Shown here: positions 8,637 to 17,526 of the stretch, in pieces | Position numbering within the stretch: the stretch's first letter is position 1 | Layout: each line of letters begins with the position of its first letter | Assembly: GCF_003932895.1 (NCBI RefSeq) | Contig: NZ_RQYW01000015.1 | Location: forward strand, 1 to 60,631 | From: Leptotrichia sp. OH3620_COT-345 | GTDB taxonomy: Bacteria > Fusobacteriota > Fusobacteriia > Fusobacteriales > Leptotrichiaceae | Direction of reading: 5' to 3' | Length of the DNA: 60,631 nucleotides | Notes under the pieces: generated by a model | What the model was told of the DNA's origin: nothing | The model's input: the letters and a program-made list of their open reading frames with translations, nothing else | Databases searched by the model: none | Program-made: the position numbers and the translations under genes

Positions 8637-9191
8637 ATGCCGGAAAGAATGTGTGTATGTTGTCGTAACAAAGGAGAAAAAAAAGATTTTTTCAGAATAA
8701 GCCTTGTTGACAATAAGTATATTTTTGATGAAAATATGAAAGTACAAAATAGAGGAGCTTACATATGTAAAAATCCTCAATGTATTGATAAGTTATCAAA
8801 ACATAAAAAGTATAATATTGAAATAGCGGAATTGTTGAAAATGTTAAAAAAAATTCAAAAAACCGGGAAAAATATAATTGACATTTTACGACCGATGAAA
8901 AATTCCGAATATTTCATATTTGGAATTGATGAAAATATTGACGGAATTAAAAAAAATAAAATAAAGCTTTTAATAATGCCTGTAGATATTAATAAAAAAT
9001 ATATTGACGAATTTATAAAATTAAAAGAAAAATTCAATGTGAAAATCATTGAAATTGAAAGGAAAACTGATTTGAGAGATATTTTTCTGAAAGATGTAAA
9101 TGTAATAGGAGTTTTTGATAAAAAAGTTGTAAACGGGATATTAAATAAAGTGGAGGTGACAAATGAAAGTAAGGGTACACGAATTGGCTAA
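8637..9191 (+). CDS. ylxR: YlxR/RnpM domain fused to L7Ae-like (YlxQ) domain
   Basis: A 184-residue protein. Residues 1-70 are a YlxR (DUF448) domain: PERMCVCCR near the start, then RGAYIC and a second Cys (CIDKL). From about residue 85 on, the pattern NKIKLLIMPVDI...VKIIEI...VIGVFDKKVV resembles the L7Ae/YlxQ RNA-binding fold. In Bacillus these are two separate genes, ylxR and ylxQ, between nusA and infB; here they appear joined in one frame. YlxR (RnpM) has been reported to bind RNase P RNA, and YlxQ is an L7Ae-family RNA-binding protein. The 3' end overlaps infB by 29 bases. Confidence 0.8.
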   Translation: MPERMCVCCRNKGEKKDFFRISLVDNKYIFDENMKVQNRGAYICKNPQCIDKLSKHKKYNIEIAELLKMLKKIQKTGKNIIDILRPMKNSEYFIFGIDENIDGIKKNKIKLLIMPVDINKKYIDEFIKLKEKFNVKIIEIERKTDLRDIFLKDVNVIGVFDKKVVNGILNKVEVTNESKGTRIG

Positions 9192-12132
9192 AGAGCTGGG
9201 TTATGAAAAAAGCGGAAGTTTCATTGAAAAAATAAGTGAAATAGGAATTAAAGACAAAAAACCGATAAGCGGTTTAACCGATGAAGAAGTAAAACTGATA
9301 AAAGAAAAGCTTTCAAATAACAAAAGCAATAAAAAAAGTGAAGGAAAAGAAATAAAGATTTCGGAGCAAAGGGAACATGTTATAAAAGAAAAACTGGTTT
9401 TTAATACAAAAAACAGTCAAATGAAAAAACCTGAAGCTAAGCAGGAGAATATAAAAGAAATGCCAAAAAGTAAAGAGAACGAAAATACACTGACCGGAAA
9501 AGAAGGAAACCCTTTTAGAGTTGAAAATAGGGAAAAATCTCGTGATAATAGAGAAGAAAGGTTCAATAAGGATACTCGTCATGTAAATATAAGAGAAAAT
9601 AGGGAAAATAAAGAAAATAATGTTTCTGAAAAAGATAACTCAAGAAACGGTTTCAACAGAAATGAAAAAAGACATCATAATTCGTATAATGATAGAAGAA
9701 ATGACAATAATAGCAGATATAATAATGAAAATAGAAATAACGAAAGCAGAAACCGTGAAAGATTTGACAGAAATTCAGGAAAAAATTTTGATCGAAATGA
9801 TAATAAAAATTATCAAGGAAGAGACGGAAGACAACAGTATCAACCGAAAGATGAAAACAAAGAGCGTCAAGGACAGGGAGATAACAGATTCAATAGAAAC
9901 AATAGAGACGGTCAGGGACAGAATAACAGAAATTTTGATAAGTCAGATAAGGGAAATTATCAAAATAAAGGAAATTTCCAAAATCAAAGTAAAGATAATC
10001 AAGGAAATAAAGACAACAAAAGATTCGACAGAGATAAAAAAGATTTTAAAAGAAGAGACGGAAGAACTTCTTTTGATAACAAAGGTAAAGAAGATTTTAA
10101 AAATGACAAAGGATTTGGAAATAAAAATAAAAAAGAAATTTCAAAAAATGAAGCCTCAGGAGCTGCTTCTCCTATAGCTGAAAAGCCTAAGGGAAACATA
10201 AAAGGGAAAGCAAAATTTGACAAGAAGAAATACGAAAAGGAAAAGAAGCAGAAAGAAGAAGAAAAGAAATTAAGAGAATTAAGATCTGATTTCAGGAAAG
10301 ACGATAAAAAGAAAAAAGGCAGAAAAAAACAGGAAAAAATTATGAAAGATGAGATAATAAGGATAGAAGGCGAAAGTATAGGAATGATAACAATAAGAGA
10401 AGAGATTGTTATTAAAGATCTTGCGGAAAAATTAGGGATAAATGTTTCGGATATTATAAAGAAATTTTTTATGCAAGGAAAAATTTTGACTGCAAATGCT
10501 ATTCTATCCTTTGAAGAAGCTGAAGAAATAGCACTCGATTACGATGTTATTGTGGAAAAAGAAGAAGTACAGGAAATAAGTTATGGAGAAAAATATAATC
10601 TTGAAATAGAAGATAAAGAACAGGATCTTATAACAAGAGCTCCCGTTATTACTATTATGGGACATGTTGATCACGGTAAAACTTCACTTTTGGATGCTTT
10701 AAGACATACTAATGTAATTGAAGGTGAAGCGGGAGGTATAACTCAGAGAATAGGAGCTTATCAGGTAAATTGGAAAGGTCAGAAAATAACGTTTATAGAT
10801 ACTCCGGGTCACGAAGCGTTTACTGAAATGAGAGCGAGAGGTGCCAATATAACGGATATTTCAATATTGATAGTAGCTGCCGATGACGGGGTAAAACCTC
10901 AGACAGTAGAAGCCATTTCTCATGCTAAAGAAGCAGGAGTCCCTATTATTGTAGCAATAAATAAAATAGATAAACCGGGTGCAGATCCAATGAAAGTCAG
11001 AACAGAGCTTACAGAGTACGGATTGATGTCACTTGATTGGGGAGGAAATACTGAATTTGTGGAAATTTCCGCAAAACAGAAAATAAATTTGGAAGAACTT
11101 CTGGAAACAATACTTATTACTTCGGAACTTCTTGAATTGAAAGCAAATCCTAAGAAAAGAGCCAAAGCTGTAGTTGTAGAATCAAGACTTGATCCTAAAA
11201 TGGGAGCAGTTGCAGATATATTGATACAGGAAGGTGAACTTAAAATTGGAGATATATTTGTAGCAGGAGAAGCTCATGGAAGAGTCAGATCAATGGTTGA
11301 TGACAGAGGTAATAAAATTGAAAAGGCATTTTTATCACAACCTGTTGAAATAACAGGATTCAGTGATGTACCTAATGCAGGTGATATACTATATGGAGTA
11401 AATAATGATAAACAGGCTAAGAAAATAGTTGAAGATTTTGTAAAAGAAAAGAAAGTAAATGATCAGAATAAGAAAAAACATATTTCATTGGAAAGTCTGT
11501 CACAGGAGTTGGAAGAGCAACAGCTTAAAGAATTGAAATGCATTATAAGAGCTGATTCAAAAGGTTCTGTAGAAGCGTTGAAAGAATCATTACAAAAACT
11601 GTCAAATGATAAGGTAATGATAAATATTATTCAGGCGAGTGCCGGAGCTGTAACTGAAGGTGATGTAAAACTGGCTGAAGCTTCTAATGCGATAATTGTT
11701 GCATTTAATGTAAGACCTACTACTCCTGCAAGAAATGAAGCGGAAAAGTCCGGAGTGGAAATAAGAAACTATAATGTAATTTATCATGTGACAGAAGAAA
11801 TTGAAAAAGCGATGACGGGAATGCTCGATCCTGAATATAAGGAAGTTTATTTCGGAAGAATAGAAGTTAAACAAGTGTTCAAAATTTCCAATGTAGGAAA
11901 TATTGCCGGAGCTATAGTTGTTGACGGAAAAGTAAGCAGAACTTCGAAAATAAGAATTATAAGAGACGGAATAATTATTTTTGATGGAGAGCTTGAATCA
12001 CTGAAAAGATTTAAAGATGACGCAAAAGAAGTTGTTATGGGACAAGAATGCGGAATAGGAATTAAGGATTTCAATGATATAAAAGAAGGAGATATAATAG
12101 AATCTTATATTTTGGAAGAAATAACAAGATAA
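9163..12132 (+). CDS. infB: translation initiation factor IF-2
   Basis: A 989-residue IF-2. The first about 50 residues are a small IF2_N-type helical domain. Residues about 120-325 are extremely rich in Asn, Asp, Arg, Lys, Gln and Gly with many NRE, RFDRN and NKDN runs, and are certainly disordered. A Lys-rich helix and a second IF2_N domain follow (to about 470), then the GTPase domain with GHVDHGKT at 500-507, DTPGHE and NKIDK, and the beta-barrel/C-terminal domains that bind fMet-tRNA. IF-2 joins initiator tRNA to the 30S subunit and drives subunit joining. The start at 9163 has GGAGGTGAC ahead of it, inside the end of ylxR. The long polar linker makes it longer than many homologues. Confidence 0.96.
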   Translation: MKVRVHELAKELGYEKSGSFIEKISEIGIKDKKPISGLTDEEVKLIKEKLSNNKSNKKSEGKEIKISEQREHVIKEKLVFNTKNSQMKKPEAKQENIKEMPKSKENENTLTGKEGNPFRVENREKSRDNREERFNKDTRHVNIRENRENKENNVSEKDNSRNGFNRNEKRHHNSYNDRRNDNNSRYNNENRNNESRNRERFDRNSGKNFDRNDNKNYQGRDGRQQYQPKDENKERQGQGDNRFNRNNRDGQGQNNRNFDKSDKGNYQNKGNFQNQSKDNQGNKDNKRFDRDKKDFKRRDGRTSFDNKGKEDFKNDKGFGNKNKKEISKNEASGAASPIAEKPKGNIKGKAKFDKKKYEKEKKQKEEEKKLRELRSDFRKDDKKKKGRKKQEKIMKDEIIRIEGESIGMITIREEIVIKDLAEKLGINVSDIIKKFFMQGKILTANAILSFEEAEEIALDYDVIVEKEEVQEISYGEKYNLEIEDKEQDLITRAPVITIMGHVDHGKTSLLDALRHTNVIEGEAGGITQRIGAYQVNWKGQKITFIDTPGHEAFTEMRARGANITDISILIVAADDGVKPQTVEAISHAKEAGVPIIVAINKIDKPGADPMKVRTELTEYGLMSLDWGGNTEFVEISAKQKINLEELLETILITSELLELKANPKKRAKAVVVESRLDPKMGAVADILIQEGELKIGDIFVAGEAHGRVRSMVDDRGNKIEKAFLSQPVEITGFSDVPNAGDILYGVNNDKQAKKIVEDFVKEKKVNDQNKKKHISLESLSQELEEQQLKELKCIIRADSKGSVEALKESLQKLSNDKVMINIIQASAGAVTEGDVKLAEASNAIIVAFNVRPTTPARNEAEKSGVEIRNYNVIYHVTEEIEKAMTGMLDPEYKEVYFGRIEVKQVFKISNVGNIAGAIVVDGKVSRTSKIRIIRDGIIIFDGELESLKRFKDDAKEVVMGQECGIGIKDFNDIKEGDIIESYILEEITR

Positions 12133-12175
12133 TCTGGTCATTTTTAACGATAAAGTTAAATAATGAGGTGAAAAA

Positions 12176-12538
12176 ATGAATGATAGAAGAAAAAAAGGTC
12201 TTGAAAAGGAAATATCAAGGATAGTGGGAATGAGTCTTTTAACAGAAGTAAAAAATGAAAAAATAAAAAATTTACTTTCTGTGCATAAAGTTGAATTAAC
12301 AAAGGATGGAAGATATCTTGATTTGACGTTTTCAATTTTAGACTTGAAAAATAGTATAAACAAAGAAAAAATAATGGAAGATTTGGAAAAATTGAAAGGT
12401 TTTTTCAGAAAAATCATAGGTTCGCAACTGTCAATAAGATTTGTTCCTGAAGTGAGAGTACATCTTGATGACAGTGTAGAGCACGGAATTAAAATATCTT
12501 CAATACTGAATGAAATAAAACAGAAGGACAGTGAATAA
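12176..12538 (+). CDS. rbfA: 30S ribosome-binding factor RbfA
   Basis: A 120-residue RbfA of normal length, with the KH-like pattern: N-terminal helix (KGLEKEISRIVG), a beta-strand run around VHKVELTKDGRYLDLTFSI, and the signature near the end, IRFVPEVRVHLDDSVEHG, which corresponds to the conserved P.l.F..D.s...g element. It assists 16S rRNA 5'-end maturation and cold adaptation. It starts after AATGAGGTGAAAAA, 43 bases after infB, so is in the same operon. Confidence 0.92.
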   Translation: MNDRRKKGLEKEISRIVGMSLLTEVKNEKIKNLLSVHKVELTKDGRYLDLTFSILDLKNSINKEKIMEDLEKLKGFFRKIIGSQLSIRFVPEVRVHLDDSVEHGIKISSILNEIKQKDSE

Positions 12539-12541
12539 AAT

Positions 12542-14233
12542 TTGAAATGGGAAATAAAAAACTATGATAAAGATTATCTGAATTTTAAAAGTAACGAGTT
12601 TGGAGAAAGTGAACTTATAACCCGTTTACTTTTAAATAGAGGTATTTATTCAAAAAAAGAAGTGGAAAAATTTTTAAATCCCACTGAAAATGACTTGTTA
12701 AGTCCGTTTCTGTTTGAGCGTATGAATGAGGTTACTGAAAGAATACTGAAAGCAAAGAAAAATAAGGAAAAAGTAGTTATTTATGGAGATTATGATGTAG
12801 ATGGAATATCTGCTACTGCATATCTTGTAATTGTCTTAAGAAAATTAGGGATGAATGTAGATTATTATATTCCAAACAGAGTTCATGAAGGAGCGGGAGT
12901 AAATAAGAATCTTATAAATTTCTTGAATAAGAAGAATACAGGTCTGTTCATTACTGTAGATACGAGTATTAACAGTCCTGAAGAGATACTCACTCTTCAA
13001 AAGAATAATATAGATGTTATTATTACAGATCATCATAGGCAGATAGAGGAAATGAAAGAATGTGACATATTGATGGTAAATCCTAAAATAAGCAGTAATT
13101 ATCCCAATAAAAATTTATCAGGTTCGGGAGTAGCGTTTAAGCTTGCAGATGCTGTATACGAAAAAGCGGGGATAAATAAAAAAGTACTTTATGATTATCT
13201 GGATATTGTCATGATAGGTACGGTAGCGGATGTTGTTCCAATGACGGATGAAAACAGGTTTATTATAAAAAAAGGTCTTTATAATTTAAGAAAGACAAAA
13301 GTAAAAGGCTTGAAATACATATTGAATTATCTGAAAATTAATCCGAGAAATATAACTACAAGTGATGTAGGTTTTTATATAGCACCTATATTTAATGCCT
13401 TAGGACGAATAGATAATTCAAAAATGGTGGTCGAATTTTTTATTCAGGAAGATGATTATAAAATATTTGCTATAATAGAAGAAATGAAAAAAGCAAATAA
13501 AATACGACGTTATTTGGAAATAGAAATATATAATGAAATTGAAGAGAAAATACAGAAACTGAATAACCCGAAATATATTTTTATGAAAAGCAGAAAATGG
13601 CATTCAGGAGTTATAGGTGTAGTATGTTCAAGAATATCAATAAAATATAATATTCCTGTAATTTTAGTATCAATAAAAAACGGATATGGGAAAGCATCAT
13701 GTAGAAGCATTGAGGGGCTCAATATATTTGATATGCTGAAAGAAACATCGGATAAATTTGAAAGATTTGGAGGACATGATTTGGCAGCAGGATTTCTGGT
13801 TTCGGAAAAATATTTGAATCAGATAGAAACATATCTGAAAAAGCGTTTAGTTACTGTAAATAAGTCAAGTGTCGAAAAAATTTTAAATATAGATTCTGAA
13901 TTGAGCATTGAATATATAAATAAAAGTAAAGTTTTGAATATAAACAAACTATCTCCGTTTGGTTTAGATAATCAGGAACCGAATTTTATTGATAAAGGGA
14001 TAAAATTTGTAAGTTTTTCAAAATTTGGAGTGAGTAGCCGTCATTTTAAAGGATTTATAAAAAAGAATGACAGAATTATATCGGTAATAGGATATAATCT
14101 GGGACATAAACTTAAAATGAAAAATATTAATAAAAAATATGAAATAGTTTATACCCCTGCATTTAAATCAATAAGAACCGATTTATTTATTGAATTGAAA
14201 ATTAAAGATTTTAGAGAAAGTATAGGAGGATAG
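12542..14233 (+). CDS. recJ: single-stranded-DNA-specific exonuclease RecJ
   Basis: A 563-residue DHH-family exonuclease. The catalytic motifs are GDYDVDGISATAYL (motif I), FITVDTS (motif II) and IITDHHR (the DHH motif), with the DHHA1 nucleic-acid-binding region carrying a conserved GGH (RFGGHDLAAGF). RecJ degrades single-stranded DNA 5' to 3' in recombination and mismatch repair. The start is TTG at 12542, only three bases after the rbfA stop, with GAAGGA inside the end of rbfA as the likely ribosome binding site; no in-frame ATG fits better. Length suits the family. It ends three bases before the trigger-factor start. Confidence 0.93.
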   Translation: MKWEIKNYDKDYLNFKSNEFGESELITRLLLNRGIYSKKEVEKFLNPTENDLLSPFLFERMNEVTERILKAKKNKEKVVIYGDYDVDGISATAYLVIVLRKLGMNVDYYIPNRVHEGAGVNKNLINFLNKKNTGLFITVDTSINSPEEILTLQKNNIDVIITDHHRQIEEMKECDILMVNPKISSNYPNKNLSGSGVAFKLADAVYEKAGINKKVLYDYLDIVMIGTVADVVPMTDENRFIIKKGLYNLRKTKVKGLKYILNYLKINPRNITTSDVGFYIAPIFNALGRIDNSKMVVEFFIQEDDYKIFAIIEEMKKANKIRRYLEIEIYNEIEEKIQKLNNPKYIFMKSRKWHSGVIGVVCSRISIKYNIPVILVSIKNGYGKASCRSIEGLNIFDMLKETSDKFERFGGHDLAAGFLVSEKYLNQIETYLKKRLVTVNKSSVEKILNIDSELSIEYINKSKVLNINKLSPFGLDNQEPNFIDKGIKFVSFSKFGVSSRHFKGFIKKNDRIISVIGYNLGHKLKMKNINKKYEIVYTPAFKSIRTDLFIELKIKDFRESIGG

Positions 14234-14236
14234 AAA

Positions 14237-15520
14237 ATGGCAACAGTAAAAAAACTAAATGAAACAACTTATGAGGTAACTGTAACAAAAACAGATAATG
14301 AAGTAAAAAATATGAAAGAGCATGTACTTTCACATTTTAAGAATGCAAAAGTTTCGGGATTTAGACCCGGGCATGTTCCTAATGATGTATTGGAAAAAAA
14401 GTTTAAAAAAGAAATAAATGAGGAAATTTTAAATCATATAATTTCTGAAGAATATACAAAGGCGGTGTCTGAAAATAATTTAAAGCCTATAGCAAATATA
14501 AAACTGGAAAAATATGAGGTTGAAAATGATAAAATAGAAGTTGTATTCACAATCCCTGTATTACCTGAAATAAAATTGGGAGAATATAAAGGTATTGAAG
14601 TAGAAAAAGAAAAGCTTGAAGTAAATGATGAAAAAATAAATGAAGAAATGGAAAGATTAAGAGCAAACGCTGCAAAATTAAAAGAAGTGGAAGATAATGC
14701 AGAGGCTCAGCTAAACGATGTTACGAATATTAATTTTGAAGGATTTATGGATGGTCAACCTTTTGATGGAGGAAAAGCTGAAGGATTTGATTTGACATTA
14801 GGCTCAAAAAGTTTTATAGATACTTTTGAAGATCAGATAGTAGGACATAAAAAAGGTGATGAATTTGATGTAAATGTAACTTTCCCTGAAAATTACGGTG
14901 CAGAAAATCTGGCAGGAAAGCCTGCATTATTCAAAGTCAAGGTAAATTCAATTAAAAGAAAAGAAGAAGCTGAATTGAATGATGATCTTGCAAAAGAATT
15001 GGGATATGATTCAATAGAAGATATGAGAAATAAAACAAAAGAAAATATTATTAAAAGAGAAGAAAACAGAATTGAAAATGATTTTAGAAACAAAATAATT
15101 GAAAAAGTCACAAATGCTGTAGATTTAAAAGTTCCTGAAGAGCTGACTGAAAAAGAAATACAGTATAAGATAAATGAATTTTCTCAACAGTTGCAAATGC
15201 AAGGGATTTCATTGAATCAATATTTTGAAATGACAGGACAGAGTATGGAAAAGATGAAGGAAACAATGAAAGAAGGAGCAGAAAAATCAGTAAAAACTCA
15301 ATTAGTTTTAGATAAAATTGCAAATGTTGAAAAAATAACCGTAACTGATGAAGATGTAGATAAAGAAATAGAAAGAATGGCTGAAATTTACAGAGTGGAA
15401 AAAAATGTAATACTTGAAGATGTGAAAAAATCCGGAAATTATGCCAGATTTATTGATAATACAAAATATCAGATAGTAAGTAAGAAAACTGTTGATTTCC
15501 TTGTGAATGAAGCAAAGTAA
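14237..15520 (+). CDS. tig: trigger factor (ribosome-associated chaperone, PPIase)
   Basis: A 427-residue trigger factor. The N-terminal ribosome-binding domain contains the signature GFRPGHVPN (family: GFRkGkvP), the central FKBP-type prolyl isomerase domain runs about 150-240 (NDVTNINFEGF.DG.PFDGG and VTFPENYGAENLAGKPALFKVKV), and the rest is the helical C-terminal arms. It binds near the peptide exit tunnel and protects nascent chains. It starts at ATG after AGGAGGATAGAAA, which overlaps the recJ stop, and stands ahead of clpP-clpX-lon, the common protein-quality gene order. Confidence 0.96.
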   Translation: MATVKKLNETTYEVTVTKTDNEVKNMKEHVLSHFKNAKVSGFRPGHVPNDVLEKKFKKEINEEILNHIISEEYTKAVSENNLKPIANIKLEKYEVENDKIEVVFTIPVLPEIKLGEYKGIEVEKEKLEVNDEKINEEMERLRANAAKLKEVEDNAEAQLNDVTNINFEGFMDGQPFDGGKAEGFDLTLGSKSFIDTFEDQIVGHKKGDEFDVNVTFPENYGAENLAGKPALFKVKVNSIKRKEEAELNDDLAKELGYDSIEDMRNKTKENIIKREENRIENDFRNKIIEKVTNAVDLKVPEELTEKEIQYKINEFSQQLQMQGISLNQYFEMTGQSMEKMKETMKEGAEKSVKTQLVLDKIANVEKITVTDEDVDKEIERMAEIYRVEKNVILEDVKKSGNYARFIDNTKYQIVSKKTVDFLVNEAK

Positions 15521-15679
15521 AGTCATTTCAGATTTTTTAGAAATATATAAAAAATGGAAATATATTATAAACAGTAGCTTTGAAAAAATTTACTGATAGA
15601 AATGTAATAGGAATTGTTGTGTAGAAAAAATAGAAAGTGGCGATAGCCTGAAAACTCAATAATTAAACAAGGAGGCAAT

Positions 15680-16249
15680 ATGTACAGTCCGGTAGTTATT
15701 GAAAATGACGGTCGTGGTGAAAGAAGCTACGATATATATTCGAGATTACTTAAAGACAGAATAATTTTTTTAGGAGGAGAAATAGAAGATAATATGGCAA
15801 ATTCAATAGTTGCCCAACTTCTGTTTCTGGATGCTCAGGATAAAGAAAAAGATATAGTAATGTATATAAACAGTCCGGGTGGTGTAATTACTTCCGGATT
15901 GGCAATATATGATACAATGAGACATATAAAATGTGATGTTTCTACAGTCTGTGTGGGACAGGCTGCCAGTATGGGTGCTGTTCTTCTTGCAGCCGGAACT
16001 CCCGGAAAAAGATATACGCTTCCCAACTCGAGAGTCATGATACATCAACCATCAGGAGGAGCAAGAGGACAGGCTACGGATATACAGATACAAGCAAAAG
16101 AAATAGAAAAAATGAAAAAAGTACTGAATGAAATTTTATCTGAAGCTACCGGAAAATCAGTGGGAGAAATATACAATGACACTGAGCGAGATAACTTTAT
16201 GTCTGCTGAAGAAGCAATAGAATATGGTATCGTAGATAAAATATTGTAA
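15680..16249 (+). CDS. clpP: ATP-dependent Clp protease proteolytic subunit ClpP
   Basis: A 189-residue ClpP with a complete catalytic triad: Ser97 in GQAASMGA, His122 in [13 protein letters not shown], and Asp171 in [11 protein letters not shown]. No long propeptide is present; the start at ATG 15680 follows ACAAGGAGGCAAT. Fourteen subunits form the barrel that degrades substrates unfolded by ClpX, whose gene is 18 bases downstream. The 160-base gap from tig shows no clear terminator, so read-through from tig is possible. Confidence 0.97.
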   Translation: MYSPVVIENDGRGERSYDIYSRLLKDRIIFLGGEIEDNMANSIVAQLLFLDAQDKEKDIVMYINSPGGVITSGLAIYDTMRHIKCDVSTVCVGQAASMGAVLLAAGTPGKRYTLPNSRVMIHQPSGGARGQATDIQIQAKEIEKMKKVLNEILSEATGKSVGEIYNDTERDNFMSAEEAIEYGIVDKIL

Positions 16250-16267
16250 TTTGACGAGGTGAAAAAA

Positions 16268-17497
16268 TTGGCAAAAAATAAACATACCTGTTCATTTTGC
16301 GGCAGGGGGGAAGAAGAAGTAGAAAATCTTATAGGAAGCCCTGATAATAATTCATTCATATGTGACAGATGTGTAGATGACTGCATGGAACTTATAGATA
16401 ATTATTATACAGGTGAAAAAAAAGACGGAATAGAAATTTTACTATTAAAACCTGCTGAAATAAAGGAAAAACTGGATGATTATATAATAGGACAGGAAAA
16501 AGCTAAAAAAATATTATCAGTTGCAGTTTATAATCATTTTAAAAGAATAACACACAAAATGAAAAATATAGATGATGTGGAATTACAAAAGTCCAATGTT
16601 CTTCTTGTAGGTCCTACAGGAAGCGGAAAAACTCTTCTTGCTCAGACATTGGCTAAAATATTAAATGTTCCTATTGCTATTGCTGATGCTACTACTCTGA
16701 CCGAAGCGGGATATGTAGGAGATGATGTGGAAAATGTTCTGCTGAAACTTATAAAAGCGGCTGATTACGATATAGAAGCTGCAGAACATGGAATAATATA
16801 CATAGATGAAATTGATAAAATTGCAAGAAAATCGGAAAATATGTCTATCACAAGAGATGTGTCAGGAGAGGGAGTTCAACAAGCATTACTGAAAATTATA
16901 GAAGGAACTGTAGCAAGTGTACCTCCTCAAGGAGGAAGAAAACATCCAAATCAGGAAATGATAGAAATAAATACAAAAGATATTCTATTTATTGTAGGCG
17001 GTGCATTTGAAGGATTGGAAGGAAAAGTAAAAAACAGGATAAATGAAAAAAAAGTAGGGTTCGGATTGGAAAATAACATTCAAAAACTTGATGATATGAC
17101 TTTATTTGAAAATGTTTTACCTGAAGACCTTATAAAATACGGACTTATTCCTGAATTAATAGGCCGACTACCTATAATTACAGCATTACACGGTTTAGAT
17201 GAAGATGCTATGATAAAAATATTGACAGAACCGAAAAATTCATTAGTAAAACAATATAAGAAATATTTTGAAATGGAAGATATTAGATTAAGCTTTGAAG
17301 ATGATGCAATAGTTGAAATAGCAAAATTGGCATTAAAGAGAAAAATAGGTGCCAGAGGATTAAGGTCAATTATTGAGAATGTAATGCTTGACTTAATGTA
17401 TGAAATTCCTTCAATGGAAAATGTAACTAAAGTAATTATTACAAAAGAAGCGGTTAATGATAAAAATAAAGTAATAATAAAGAAAAGTAAAAAGTAA
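16268..17497 (+). CDS. clpX: ATP-dependent Clp protease ATP-binding subunit ClpX
   Basis: A 409-residue ClpX. The N-terminal zinc-binding domain has two Cys pairs (CSFCG and CDRCVDDC). The AAA+ core has Walker A GPTGSGKT, Walker [12 protein letters not shown], sensor and arginine motifs including [11 protein letters not shown]-like [10 protein letters not shown], and the pore region GYVGDDVE. Start choice: GTG at 16259 is in frame, but the GAGGTG there is an ideal ribosome binding site for TTG at 16268, giving a protein beginning with the usual residues just before the zinc finger. ClpX unfolds tagged substrates and feeds ClpP. Confidence 0.95.
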   Translation: MAKNKHTCSFCGRGEEEVENLIGSPDNNSFICDRCVDDCMELIDNYYTGEKKDGIEILLLKPAEIKEKLDDYIIGQEKAKKILSVAVYNHFKRITHKMKNIDDVELQKSNVLLVGPTGSGKTLLAQTLAKILNVPIAIADATTLTEAGYVGDDVENVLLKLIKAADYDIEAAEHGIIYIDEIDKIARKSENMSITRDVSGEGVQQALLKIIEGTVASVPPQGGRKHPNQEMIEINTKDILFIVGGAFEGLEGKVKNRINEKKVGFGLENNIQKLDDMTLFENVLPEDLIKYGLIPELIGRLPIITALHGLDEDAMIKILTEPKNSLVKQYKKYFEMEDIRLSFEDDAIVEIAKLALKRKIGARGLRSIIENVMLDLMYEIPSMENVTKVIITKEAVNDKNKVIIKKSKK

Positions 17498-17526
17498 AAT
17501 AACCGTTTTATAAGGAAAGGGGAACA

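Noticed and set aside
9620-10177. A 185-codon + strand ORF in a second frame over infB
   Set aside because: It lies wholly over the low-complexity linker of IF-2; its Ile/Lys/Thr/Glu-rich translation is a frame shadow of the Asn/Asp/Arg codons.
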